DNA of 64,000 nucleotides from Haladaptatus litoreus (GTDB lineage: Archaea; Halobacteriota; Halobacteria; Halobacteriales; Haladaptataceae). Of this stretch, positions 25,827 through 34,223 are shown piece after piece; within the stretch, counting starts at the first letter, position 1, and the number at the start of each line of letters is the position of its first letter. Where the stretch lies: NCBI RefSeq assembly GCF_900156425.1, contig NZ_FTNO01000002.1, positions 569,236 through 633,235 on the forward strand. The letters are read 5' to 3'. Under the pieces are notes generated by a model that searched no databases, was not told the DNA's origin, and worked only from the letters and a program-made list of their open reading frames with translations. The translations under genes were made by a program, and so were the position numbers.

Positions 25827-26639
25827 ATGCAGGCAGTTACGCTCGGCCCGGCGGGAACGTACTCGCATCGTGCCGCCCGTGCAGTCGCGGACGACGTTTC
25901 GTTCCGCGAGTCGGTCACGTCCATCGTGGAATCGGTCGCCGACGGCGAGTATCACCGCGGCGTCGTCCCAATAGAGAACAGCATCGAAGGAAGCGTTACG
26001 ACCACGCTCGACGCTCTCGCGGAAAACGACGTCGCCGTCGTCCGCGAACTCGTGACGCCGATTCGCCACGCCCTGATTTCTCAGACCGGCGACTTCGAGA
26101 CAGTCGCCAGCCACGCACAGGCGCTCGCGCAGTGTCGGGCCTACCTCGAATCGGAGTACCCCGACGCGAATCGGGAGGCAGTCGCAAGCACCGCCCGCGG
26201 CGTCGAACGCGCCCGCGAAGACTCTTCCGTGGCGGCGATTGCTCACCCCGACAACGCCGAGGAACTGACGGTTCTCGCGGAAGACATTCAGGAACGAACC
26301 TCGAACGCGACTCGGTTTTTCGTCGTTGCACCTGCAAACGAACGCTCGCGGGCTGGCGGCAAAACGTCGCTCGTCGTCTATCCCAGTGCGAACTATCCCG
26401 GACTCCTACTCTCGCTTCTCGAACCGTTTGCCCAACGTGATATCAACCTCACGCGGGTCGAATCGCGTCCGAGCGGCGAACGCCTCGGGGATTACGTCTT
26501 CCACGTTGATTTCGAGGCCGGATTGTACGAAGAGCGAACCGAAGAGGCGCTCGCGGAAGTCGAAGCACTCGCCGAAAACGGTTGGGTTCGAAAACTCGGC
26601 TCCTACGACACGGAACACGTTTTGTTCGGTTCTGACTGA
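25827..26639 (+). CDS. pheA: Prephenate dehydratase
   Basis: A 270-residue enzyme that converts prephenate to phenylpyruvate in phenylalanine synthesis. The catalytic domain shows LGPAGTYSHRAA at the N-terminus, GVVPIENSIEGSV and the TRF signature (SNATRFFVV). The C-terminal ACT domain (about 180-265) carries the ESRPSGERLGDYVFHVDFE motif that binds phenylalanine for feedback inhibition. A free-standing dehydratase without fused chorismate mutase, as usual in archaea. TTTTTCCC upstream gives a leaderless-type start. Confidence 0.96.
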   Translation: MQAVTLGPAGTYSHRAARAVADDVSFRESVTSIVESVADGEYHRGVVPIENSIEGSVTTTLDALAENDVAVVRELVTPIRHALISQTGDFETVASHAQALAQCRAYLESEYPDANREAVASTARGVERAREDSSVAAIAHPDNAEELTVLAEDIQERTSNATRFFVVAPANERSRAGGKTSLVVYPSANYPGLLLSLLEPFAQRDINLTRVESRPSGERLGDYVFHVDFEAGLYEERTEEALAEVEALAENGWVRKLGSYDTEHVLFGSD

Positions 26640-26654
26640 GATTTGGCTCGGCCC

Positions 26655-26690
26655 AGTATTTAAACCGGCATGAATTTTTAAGCGTTAGCA
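26655..26690 (+). promoter_or_regulatory. Promoter of the Hsp20 gene
   Basis: Two TATA-like boxes, AGTATTTAAACC (26655-26666) and AATTTTTAAGC (26672-26682), precede the Hsp20 ATG at 26717. The second one sits about 40 bases before the start, leaving room for a short leader with GGTGAG before the ATG. No known heat-shock operator can be assigned by eye. Confidence 0.5.
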
Positions 26691-26716
26691 CGTTGAACGG
26701 ATTCACAGGTGAGAGC

Positions 26717-27151
26717 ATGTCACGACGAAAGAATCCATTCGATGAACTAGAGGAGATGTTCGAGCGCATGGGCAGGCAGTTCGACGAGATGGGCGGCCAG
26801 CTCGGCGGTGGAATGGACTGGCAGACCGGCGGGATTTCGGTCGATGTAGTCGATAACGGCGACGAGTACGTCGTCACCGCCGACTTGCCGGGATTCGAAA
26901 AGGACGACCTCGACATCACGCTTCAGGAAAACCGCCTTCGAATCTCCGCGGAACACGAATCCGAAGTCAAGGAGGAAGGCGAGGAGTATCTCCGACAGGA
27001 GCGAAGTCAGCGCTCGGTCAGCCGTACCGTCTCGCTCCCCGACCCAGTAGACGAATCGAGCGTCTCCGCCGAGTATCGAAACGGCGTGTTGACCGTGTCG
27101 CTCCCGAAAATTAACGGAAGCGACGATTCGCACAACATCGAAGTCAGCTAA
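26717..27151 (+). CDS. Hsp20/alpha-crystallin family small heat-shock protein
   Basis: A 144-residue chaperone. After a Met/Gly-rich N-terminal arm (EEMFERMGRQFDEMGGQLGGG) the alpha-crystallin domain spans about residues 40-135, with the signatures VDVVDNGDEYVVTADLPGF and YRNGVLTVSLPKI. It holds unfolding proteins in an oligomer. The ATG at 26717, with GGTGAG eight bases before it, is preferred over an upstream ATG (26693) that adds MNGFTGES. The double TATA region upstream suggests strong, possibly stress-dependent expression. Confidence 0.93.
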   Translation: MSRRKNPFDELEEMFERMGRQFDEMGGQLGGGMDWQTGGISVDVVDNGDEYVVTADLPGFEKDDLDITLQENRLRISAEHESEVKEEGEEYLRQERSQRSVSRTVSLPDPVDESSVSAEYRNGVLTVSLPKINGSDDSHNIEVS

Positions 27152-27202
27152 TCCGGAAGAGCAACCACAAACGGCTTGCCACTTCAGGCGTAATCGCCGG
27201 AC

Positions 27203-27655
27203 ATGACGCTCGAAGCAGGTGACGACGCGCCCGCAGTAACGGCGAACAATCAGCACGGCGAGACGGTTTCGCCGGAGTTCGAAGCCCCCACAGTCGTGTA
27301 CTTTTATCCCCGTGACGACACGCCGGGATGCACCGTCGAAGCGAAGCAGTTCAACGCGGAACTGGAGTCGTACCGCGATGCAGGTGCGACGGTGTACGGC
27401 GTCTCGACCGACGACGTGGAGAGTCACGAAGCCTTCGCCGAGAAGTTTGACCTCGGATTCGACTTGCTGGCCGACCCAGACGGCGAGATTGCCGACGCCT
27501 TCGGCGTGGAAGTGGAGAACGATTACACCCCGAGGACGACGTTCGTACTGGCGGATGGCGAGGTGAAGGCGGTTTACGACGGCGTTGACCCGGATGGCCA
27601 CGCCCGCGAAGTGCTGTCGGATATGCTTGACGACGAACTAGTTGCACTGAACTGA
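27203..27655 (+). CDS. Peroxiredoxin, BCP/PrxQ type
   Basis: A 150-residue thiol peroxidase. The peroxidatic cysteine is in FYPRDDTPGCTVEAKQF (C44 by position). The resolving cysteine that many BCP proteins carry five residues later is replaced (EAKQF instead of EACxF), so this is a one-Cys type that must use an external thiol. It reduces H2O2 and organic peroxides in the cytoplasm. It stands 52 bases behind Hsp20, so the two stress genes may be read together. Confidence 0.93.
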   Translation: MTLEAGDDAPAVTANNQHGETVSPEFEAPTVVYFYPRDDTPGCTVEAKQFNAELESYRDAGATVYGVSTDDVESHEAFAEKFDLGFDLLADPDGEIADAFGVEVENDYTPRTTFVLADGEVKAVYDGVDPDGHAREVLSDMLDDELVALN

Positions 27656-27706
27656 TTGGTCGGCCTGAACTACCATATTTTTGTCCACTGGCTGAGCAGT
27701 TCGGCT

Positions 27707-28148
27707 ATGGAACTTCGTTCGAACTTTCGAGAAGGGGCCGTCGGCGCTGTTCAGGGGCTTATAACTGGATTTCATCTCGTTTTTGGCGGGTTCGCTGTCC
27801 TCGTCTGGTATCTTTCTACAACGCGAGAAATCCACTTCCTTCAGTGGAACGGGAATCGCCGTCGGATTCCTCATCGCCATGGTACTCGGGGGCTTCGTTT
27901 GGGGGACTCGAAATCCGGATGGACATCGGAGGCGAATCGAGGTCATCATCTGGTTGTTCGTCCTCGGTTTCGTACTGCCGATGCTATTCTATGCGACTCT
28001 CGCCCTTTTCGGACTTTCCATGGTTGAAATCCCGTTTTTGCTTATTCCTGTCGTTTCGTATGGGTCAACGCTTCTCATCGCCTACGGCGTGGTGTATGGA
28101 CTCGACTATCGCCTCTTTCTGTCGAAGTCAGCCGATTCTGTTGAGTAG
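27707..28148 (+). pseudogene. Frameshifted small membrane protein gene
   Basis: From ATG 27707 the first frame gives about 45 protein-like residues with a hydrophobic helix (LITGFHLVFGGFAVLVWYL) and then turns into non-hydrophobic, Arg-rich sequence. From about 27845 the next frame continues with three good membrane helices (IAVGFLIAMVLGGFVWG, VIIWLFVLGFVLPMLFYATLALFGL, IPFLLIPVVSYGSTLLIAYGVVY) to a stop at 28148, but has no ATG of its own near its start. The simplest reading is one four-helix membrane protein broken by a single-base indel near 27830-27850; sequencing error is the alternative. Confidence 0.55.
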
Positions 28149-28176
28149 CTTTGGCCGAGTTTTTATCCGCAGTTCA

Positions 28177-28466
28177 CGACTCCAATGAGAACCGCCCCGC
28201 ACCCGCCCACACGCCTCCCCAACCGATTCCCTCATTTCACTCGGTCATCCCTCGCGCGAACCCAGAGCAGACCCTCGGCGGTGAACGCCTCGGGTCTGCT
28301 GGCGCACGCGCCAGAGTGATTGTGAGGATTCCGAAACTCAACGTTTTCATGTGGCGCGCGAAGGCGAACCAACGGTTTGCCCGCGCGAGGGGCGACTGAG
28401 CGAAGCGAAGGAGTCGGTTGGAGAGGGAGTGGCCTGTTGTGGTGCGGTTGCGGTCTCATTGGAGTC
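28177..28466. repeat. Dispersed inverted-repeat element, copy A
   Basis: A 290-base element bounded by perfect 14-base inverted ends, CGACTCCAATGAGA at 28177 and its complement ending at 28466. Inside, the left arm carries the core CCTCCCCAACCGATTCC (28214-28230) and the right arm a diverged complement of it (AGTCGGTTGGAGAGG near 28409). After the left arm comes a hairpin, 28266-28300: a 9-bp outer stem, TC opposite TC, a 4-bp inner stem GGCG/CGCC and the loop GTGAA. Related elements lie at about 50.6 and 59.4 kb. It holds no credible gene. Confidence 0.75.
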
Positions 28467-28542
28467 GGAAATAGCTAGCTACATAAAAAACAAGTCACTG
28501 GAAATCTGGATAGTAACAACTGACAACTCTCATCACGCCAAC

Positions 28543-29038
28543 TCAAACTCGCCGAACAATCTTCTCGACGGTCTCCTCGGCAACTGCTTCCCACTCCTCG
28601 GGCCACTCGCCGCCCCGCTTTGGCGGTTCGAGGCCGAATGTCACTGGCGAAAACGAAACCTGCGAGAAAGAGTCCGCGGCCACGTCGCCGACGAATTCGG
28701 CGATTTCGCGCTTCGAGGAAATCCCGCCGGACGCCAAATCGTAGTACCCCGTAAAAACCTGAAACACGGAAATACGGTCGTAGTCGTCCAGTTCGCCTTC
28801 GTCCACGTAGTAGAGTAGTTTCGCGGTGTTGTTCACCGGGTCGGCCCTGCGCCATTCCAGTTCAACTGCGACGAAATGCTCGTCGGCGTGTCCGACAACG
28901 TCCACTGGCGTTCGCCGAATCCGGGTGTTCCGTCTCCCAGACGAACCGCGGCAGACGCTCGGCGAGAGTGTCGCGGATGTGGTCGCGCGCGGTTTCGCAG
29001 AACTCGCCCACGAGCTGGCTCAACTCGTGTTGCTTGTA
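28543..29038 (-). pseudogene. Broken gene, possible PD-(D/E)XK nuclease-like protein
   Basis: The downstream frame (about 120 codons up to 28905) encodes VDVVGHADEHFVAVELEWRR followed by DPVNNTAKLLYYVDEG and SGGISSKREIAEFVG. The segment D-V-x(10-12)-E-L-E fits a PD-(D/E)XK-type catalytic core, only a suggestion. The preceding 40 codons (HELSQLVGEFCETARDHIRD...RFVWETEHPDS) are equally protein-like but in another frame, the two joining near 28910 by one extra base. No ATG is found in the upstream frame, which begins after a TGA at 29039-29041. It lies next to repeat copy A. Alternative: a real protein starting at a GTG near 28905. Confidence 0.5.
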
Positions 29039-29141
29039 TCATTCTTTCGAATACTTGTAACAATTGCCACAACCTGACAGACAGAACAGTCAGAACGGTC
29101 AGGTGTGCTATCTCTTTCCTTCACAAGCCCGAACGACAGGT

Positions 29142-31991
29142 ATGGACTACGAGCCACGAGAAATCGAGTCGAAGTGGCAATCCCGATGGGCGGAAACCGG
29201 CCAGTACGAGGCCGAACCGTCGGATTCAGAAGCTACCTTCGTCACGGTGCCCTATCCGTATCCGAGCGGCGGGATGCATATCGGCCACGCGCGAACCTAC
29301 ACCGTTCCCGACGTGTGGGCGCGCTACCGGCGTCTGCAAGGCGACAACGTGTTGTTTCCAATCGCATGGCACGTCACCGGAACGCCCATCGTCGGCGCGG
29401 TCGAGCGACTGCAAAACCGCGAGGAAAAACAGCTCTCGGTTCTGCAAGACACGTTCAACGTCTCGGACGAGGAGTTGCCCGAACTGGAGACGCCGATGGG
29501 GTACGCTCGGTATTTCATCGAAAACAGCTACAAGAAGAATATGCAGTCGTTGGGTCTCTCCGTGGACTGGCGGCGCGAGTTCACGACGAACGACGAACGA
29601 TACTCGAAGTTCATCACGTGGCAGTACGAGACGCTGAGAGAGCGCGGTCTGCTGGAGAAGGGCCTCCACCCGGTCAAATTCTGCACGAACGAAGAAAATC
29701 CAGTCACGACTCACGATTTGCTGGAAGGAGAAGATGCGGAGTTTCAGGAGTACACGCTCGTGCAGTTCGATTGGGACGGACTCACGGTTCCGATGGCGAC
29801 CCTGCGCCCGGAGACGGTTCACGGCGTGACGAACGCCTTCATCGACCCGGACGCGAATTACGTCGAGGCTGACGTGGATGGCGACCGCTGGGTCGTCTCG
29901 GAATCCGCCGTCGAAAAACTGGAACTGCAAGCCCACGACGTGGAAATCCGTGACTACTTTTCGGGTGAGCGATTGGTCGGCGAGTCCGTCACGAACCCGA
30001 TTACAGGCGACGAGGTTCTGGTTTTGCCCGCGGATTTCGTGGACGCCGACAACGCCACTGGCGTCGTGATGTCCGTTCCGGCGCACAGTCCCGACGATTG
30101 GGTGGCCTTGCAGGAGGCGAAGGCCGACGACGCTCGGATGGAACGGTACGGCATCGACCCCGCCGAAGTCCATGCCATCGGACCGAAGGCAATCATCGAC
30201 GTGGGGGGCTACGGCGAGTTCCCCGCGAAGGATGCCGTGGAAGAACACGGAATCGAAGGCTCCGCCGACCCGGCGCTGGAAGACGCGACACAGGAAGTGT
30301 ACAACCGCGAGTTTCACAGCGGAACGCTGCGCGAGATGTACGACGAGTTCGCTGGCGAACTCGTCGAAGACGCCCGCGACGAACTGAAAGCCGAATTCCG
30401 GAAGCAGGGGTCGTTCGGCACGATGTACGAGTTCACCGAGGAAGTCGTCTGTCGCTGTGGCGGTGCTGTCGAAGTCGCGGAACAGGAAACGTGGTTCCTG
30501 CGCTATGACGACCCTGAATGGAAGGAGAAAGCCCACGACGCGGTTGCCGGATTGGATGCGATTCCGTCGAATACCCGCGAGCAGTACGACCACACCGTCG
30601 ATTGGCTGAACGAGTGGCCCTGCATCCGAAACTACGGACTGGGCACGCGACTGCCGTGGGACGACCGGTTCGTCATCGAGCCCCTGTCGGATTCGACCAT
30701 CTACATGGCGTACTACACCTTCGCCCATCGCCTGTCGGACGTTCCGCCGGAGGAGATGGACAAGGAGTTTTTCGACACGCTGTTCCTGAATAGCGGCGAC
30801 AACCAAACCGCCCGCTCCCTGCGCGAAGAATGGGAGTACTGGTATCCCGTCGATTATCGCTGTTCGGCGAACGATTTGGTCAGCAACCACCTGACGTTCT
30901 TTCTGTTCCACCACGCGGAGTTGTTCGAACCGGAAAACTGGCCGCAGGGTATCACGGTGATGGGACTGGGTCTGCTGGAGGGCGAGAAGATGTCCTCCTC
31001 GAAAGGTCATGTCGTCCTGCCGGAGGAGGCAATCGAGAAGTACGGCGCGGACACGGTGCGCTTTTTCCTGATGAACAGCGCTGAACCATGGCAGGATTAC
31101 GACTGGCGGAGCGAGCAGGTCGAGAGTGCCCAGAATCAACTACGGCGGTTCTGGAACCGTGCAACGGACGTAATCGAGTCTGACGAAATCGAGGACGACG
31201 ACAGCGACTACGACATCCCCGACTTACACCGAATCGACCGCTGGTTGCTGTCGAACCTACAAGCCACGGTACGGGAAGCCACCGAGGCGATGGAGGGATT
31301 CGAAACGCGAACCGCCAGTCAGGCAGTCTTCTACGGATTCGAAGAACATCTGAAATGGTATCGCAAGCGTACCGACGTGGAACGTCCGGGAGCGCGCTGG
31401 ACCCTGCGTGAGGTTCTCGACACTCGTCTGCGGTTGCTGGCCCCGTTCGTCCCGTTCATGGCGACCGAACTGTACGAGCAGTTGACCGGCGATTCAATCG
31501 AAGGGTCGTCGTGGCCGGAACCGAATCCCGAGTTCGAGAGTACGACCATCGAAATCGAGGAATCGCTGGTCGAGAACCTGACCGACGACATCCGCGACAT
31601 CGTCGCGGTGACGGACACCGACCCGGAAACCGTTCGCGTGTACGTCGCCACGGACTGGAAACGGAGAGTACTCGCCGAAGTCACGAAAACCGGCCCGGAC
31701 GTTGGTGCCGTGATGGGGAACGTCATGCAGGACGCGGAACTGCGCAAGAAAGGTGACGAGGTAAATCGACTCGTCCAGAAACTGGTCGAAAACGTGCGCG
31801 AACGACCTGCCGAGGAAGTCGCTGTGCTGACCGATGTGGACGAACTGGCGGTGTACGAGGACGCTCAGGAGTTCCTTGAACGGGAATTTGACGCAGAAAT
31901 AGAACTGTATCGCGAGGGCGAGGATGTCACCTACCCTGCCGACAAGGCCCGGCACGCGATTCCGTTTCGGCCTGCGATTCATCTGGAGTAG
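29142..31991 (+). CDS. leuS: Leucine--tRNA ligase
   Basis: A 949-residue class Ia aminoacyl-tRNA synthetase. The N-terminal MDYEPREIESKWQSRW start supports the ATG at 29142. HIGH appears as GGMHIGHARTYT, and KMSKS as EKMSSSKGHV near residue 625. An editing (CP1) domain lies between the halves of the Rossmann fold, and a WHHH-type LeuRS region (YMAYYTFAHRL) is present. It charges tRNA-Leu in the cytoplasm and clears mis-charged norvaline and isoleucine. The protein is very acidic, as expected for a halophile. Single gene, 103 bases behind the broken gene on the other strand. Confidence 0.97.
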   Translation: MDYEPREIESKWQSRWAETGQYEAEPSDSEATFVTVPYPYPSGGMHIGHARTYTVPDVWARYRRLQGDNVLFPIAWHVTGTPIVGAVERLQNREEKQLSVLQDTFNVSDEELPELETPMGYARYFIENSYKKNMQSLGLSVDWRREFTTNDERYSKFITWQYETLRERGLLEKGLHPVKFCTNEENPVTTHDLLEGEDAEFQEYTLVQFDWDGLTVPMATLRPETVHGVTNAFIDPDANYVEADVDGDRWVVSESAVEKLELQAHDVEIRDYFSGERLVGESVTNPITGDEVLVLPADFVDADNATGVVMSVPAHSPDDWVALQEAKADDARMERYGIDPAEVHAIGPKAIIDVGGYGEFPAKDAVEEHGIEGSADPALEDATQEVYNREFHSGTLREMYDEFAGELVEDARDELKAEFRKQGSFGTMYEFTEEVVCRCGGAVEVAEQETWFLRYDDPEWKEKAHDAVAGLDAIPSNTREQYDHTVDWLNEWPCIRNYGLGTRLPWDDRFVIEPLSDSTIYMAYYTFAHRLSDVPPEEMDKEFFDTLFLNSGDNQTARSLREEWEYWYPVDYRCSANDLVSNHLTFFLFHHAELFEPENWPQGITVMGLGLLEGEKMSSSKGHVVLPEEAIEKYGADTVRFFLMNSAEPWQDYDWRSEQVESAQNQLRRFWNRATDVIESDEIEDDDSDYDIPDLHRIDRWLLSNLQATVREATEAMEGFETRTASQAVFYGFEEHLKWYRKRTDVERPGARWTLREVLDTRLRLLAPFVPFMATELYEQLTGDSIEGSSWPEPNPEFESTTIEIEESLVENLTDDIRDIVAVTDTDPETVRVYVATDWKRRVLAEVTKTGPDVGAVMGNVMQDAELRKKGDEVNRLVQKLVENVRERPAEEVAVLTDVDELAVYEDAQEFLEREFDAEIELYREGEDVTYPADKARHAIPFRPAIHLE

Positions 31992-32124
31992 GCACGCAAC
32001 GACTCCGCCTCCAGTCCTCGTTTTCAAAGATATTCACTCGAAATCGGATTCTCTCCCACAGTCACGACCGATTCGACCGGTGTGCTTCCCAAACGATAAA
32101 GCGACCGGAAAACTACCGACCACC

Positions 32125-33336
32125 ATGCTAGAACTAGAGGACGTGCAAGAGGCGCGCGAGCGCGTCGCCGAAACCTCTCGGCACACACCGCTCGACTACT
32201 CACACACTTTCTCTCGGATGACGGGCGCCGAAGTCCACCTGAAACTGGAAACGTTCCAGCGAACTGGGTCGTTCAAAATCCGCGGCGCGACGAACCGAAT
32301 CACGACGCTCTCGCAGGAAGAGAAAGAAGCGGGCGTCGTCACGGCCAGCGCGGGCAACCACGCACAGGGGGTCGCGCTCGCGGCCACGCGAAGCGGCGTC
32401 GATTCGAAAATCGTGATGCCGGAACACGCCCCGATTTCGAAGGTTCGGGCCACCGAGAACTACGGCGCGGAAACCGTCCTCCACGGAGAAGATTACGACG
32501 AGGCCGCGGAACGCGCTCACGAAATCGAGGAAGAAGAAGGACGCACCTACGTCCACGCTTTCGACGACGAGATGGTGATGGCCGGACAGGGAACCATCGG
32601 CTTGGAAATCGTGGACGATTTGCCTGAGGTTGACACTGTCGTCGTCCCCATCGGCGGCGGCGGCCTCATCAGCGGCATTGCAACCGCAATCAAGGGCCAG
32701 AATCCGGACGCACGAATCGTCGGGGTGCAGTCCGAAGGTGCATCGAGCGTCGCCGACTCGCTCCAGAAGGGGTCGGTGCAGACCCTCGACAGCGTGGACA
32801 CCATCGCGGATGGAATCGCCACTCGAAGCGTCGGCTACAAGAACTTCGACATCATTGAATCCCGTGTTGACGAGGTCGTCACCGTCTCGGATTCTGAAAC
32901 CGCGGTCGCACTCGCCTACTTGCTCGAACGCGGAAAAACGCTCGTGGAAGGGGCAGGTGCAGTCACCCTCGCCGCAGTCCTCGAAGGGAAGTTCGACTTC
33001 GAGGACGACGAAGTCGTGGTTCCAGTTCTGAGCGGCGGCAACATCGACATGAACGTCCTCACGACGGTCATCATGCGCGGACTGGTCGAAACGGGGCGCT
33101 ACCTAAAAATCAAAACCGTTCTCAAAGACCGCCCCGGGTCGCTCCGCCAACTGCTCGACGTTATCGCGGAGGCACAGGCGAACATCTACGCCATCCAGCA
33201 CGACCGCACCTCCCGCGACATCGCCATGAACGCCACCGAAGTCGAACTCGACCTCGAAACCCGCGGCGAGGCACACGTCGAAGCGTTGCTCGAATCGCTT
33301 CGGGAAAGTGGCTTCGACGTGGAAGTTCTCGTCTAA
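32125..33336 (+). CDS. ilvA: Threonine ammonia-lyase (threonine dehydratase)
   Basis: A 403-residue fold-type II PLP enzyme that makes 2-oxobutanoate from threonine. The PLP lysine is in FQRTGSFKIRGATNRI, the phosphate-binding loop is PIGGGGLISG, and a C-terminal ACT domain (about 325-403, KDRPGSLRQLLDVIAEAQANI) is likely the regulatory site. The ATG at 32125 was chosen because the family N-terminus (LEDVQEARERVAETSRHTPL) begins there; a longer open frame upstream is not protein-like. RidA, which removes the enamine formed by this enzyme, is the next gene. Confidence 0.95.
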   Translation: MLELEDVQEARERVAETSRHTPLDYSHTFSRMTGAEVHLKLETFQRTGSFKIRGATNRITTLSQEEKEAGVVTASAGNHAQGVALAATRSGVDSKIVMPEHAPISKVRATENYGAETVLHGEDYDEAAERAHEIEEEEGRTYVHAFDDEMVMAGQGTIGLEIVDDLPEVDTVVVPIGGGGLISGIATAIKGQNPDARIVGVQSEGASSVADSLQKGSVQTLDSVDTIADGIATRSVGYKNFDIIESRVDEVVTVSDSETAVALAYLLERGKTLVEGAGAVTLAAVLEGKFDFEDDEVVVPVLSGGNIDMNVLTTVIMRGLVETGRYLKIKTVLKDRPGSLRQLLDVIAEAQANIYAIQHDRTSRDIAMNATEVELDLETRGEAHVEALLESLRESGFDVEVLV

Positions 33337-33456
33337 TCTGAATCGCTTTTTGACTCTGTTCTTTCGTTTACAGTTCGCTCTGATTTCTGAGTGAATTCGT
33401 CTGTCTTTCGTCTCCTTTTGACGTAGGTTTAAGTTGTGGGGGGCGAACACACCGAC

Positions 33457-33837
33457 ATGAAGCGCGTTATTAGCACGCAGGACGCTCCCGAGGCGGTCGG
33501 CGCGTACAGTCAAGCAACCACGAACGGCAACATCCTGTTCACCGCTGGACAGATTCCGATGACGCCGGACGGCGACCTGCTCGACGACGAGGACATCGCG
33601 GTTCAGACCCGACAGAGTTTGGAGAACGTCAAAGGTATTCTCGAAGAGGAAGGGCTGACGATGCAGAACGTGCTGAAGGTAACCGTCTTCATGGACGACA
33701 TCGAGGATTTCGACGAGATGAACGACTCCTACAAGGAGTATTTCCAAGACAACCCGCCAGCACGAAGCGCCGTCGAAGTCGCTAATCTGCCAAAAGGCGT
33801 CGGCGTCGAAATCGAAGCCATCGCCAGCACGGAGTAA
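33457..33837 (+). CDS. RidA-family enamine/imine deaminase
   Basis: A 126-residue Rid/YjgF/UK114 protein. The active-site arginine is in NPPARSAVEVANLP (R103) and the N-terminal STQDAPEAVGAYSQA with the GQIPMTPDG loop is typical of true RidA. Known members hydrolyse 2-aminoacrylate and 2-aminocrotonate released by threonine dehydratase, which fits the upstream ilvA. A TATA-like GGTTTAAGTTG about 28 bases before the ATG at 33457 suggests its own promoter and a leaderless start. Confidence 0.93.
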   Translation: MKRVISTQDAPEAVGAYSQATTNGNILFTAGQIPMTPDGDLLDDEDIAVQTRQSLENVKGILEEEGLTMQNVLKVTVFMDDIEDFDEMNDSYKEYFQDNPPARSAVEVANLPKGVGVEIEAIASTE

Positions 33838-33840
33838 GCC

Positions 33841-34029
33841 ATGCACCCCCGCGTCAAGGCGAGTCTCCTGTGGGGCGTCGTCGGCCTCCTCTCGTTTCTC
33901 GTTCTTTTGCAGGGGTACGAACTCTTCACCGAGTATCGGTACTCCATCGGACTGAAGGTCGGGATGGCGCTCCTCGTCACTGTCGGCGCGTCGGTTTCGA
34001 CCTACGTCGCCGACGGAGTTCTCGATTAG
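33841..34029 (+). CDS. Small two-helix membrane protein (62 aa)
   Basis: A 62-residue protein with two hydrophobic helices (about 7-25 and 38-57) joined by a short polar loop (YELFTEYRYSIGLK). Its ATG lies 3 bases after the ridA stop codon, so it is surely read on the same transcript. I recall similar short proteins next to ridA in haloarchaea but no function. The end is followed directly by the tRNA-Ser promoter. Confidence 0.7.
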   Translation: MHPRVKASLLWGVVGLLSFLVLLQGYELFTEYRYSIGLKVGMALLVTVGASVSTYVADGVLD

Positions 34030-34037
34030 AACAGAAG

Positions 34038-34048
34038 GGTTTAAAAGC
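34038..34048 (+). promoter_or_regulatory. TATA box of tRNA-Ser
   Basis: GGTTTAAAAGC is centred about 28 bases before the first base of tRNA-Ser at 34072, at the normal distance for an archaeal TATA box driving transcription at or just before the mature tRNA end. Confidence 0.7.
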
Positions 34049-34071
34049 TCCACCCGGTTACAAATTGGTAG

Positions 34072-34153
34072 GCCGGGATGGCCGAATGGCAAAGCGCACG
34101 CCTGGAAAGCGTGTTCCCGTATGGGATTCTGGGTTCAAATCCCAGTCCCGGCG
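34072..34153 (+). tRNA. tRNA-Ser (anticodon GGA)
   Basis: Class II tRNA of 82 bases: acceptor GCCGGGA/TCCCGGC with discriminator G, D arm GGCCGAATGGC, anticodon stem CACGC/GCGTG with loop CTGGAAA (anticodon GGA), a long variable arm TTCCCGTATGGGAT and T arm CTGGG-TTCAAAT-CCCAG. The long variable arm is the serine identity mark. CCA is not encoded and no intron is present. It has a hairpin 19 bases downstream like the one behind tRNA-His. Confidence 0.95.
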
Positions 34154-34172
34154 TATTCTCTGTGAACTAATC

Positions 34173-34200
34173 GGTGAGCATCGCGTAGCGTATGCTCGCC
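34173..34200 (+). ncRNA. tRNA-trailer hairpin (copy 2, behind tRNA-Ser)
   Basis: GGTGAGCAT and ATGCTCGCC pair (one G-U) around CGCGTAGCGT, the same 10 bases found in the hairpin behind tRNA-His. Compared with that copy the stem has one compensatory change (C-G to T-A at the top) and one C-G to U-G change. It starts 19 bases behind the tRNA. It also lies 24 bases beyond the stop of the convergent HTH gene, so it might serve as terminator for either. Confidence 0.5.
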
Positions 34201-34223
34201 AAACCAGCGAACGAGAAACGAAG

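Noticed and set aside
29226..31139. 637-codon open frame on the minus strand across leuS
   Set aside because: A shadow of the GC-rich leuS codons; plus-strand product has all LeuRS motifs and the minus product none.
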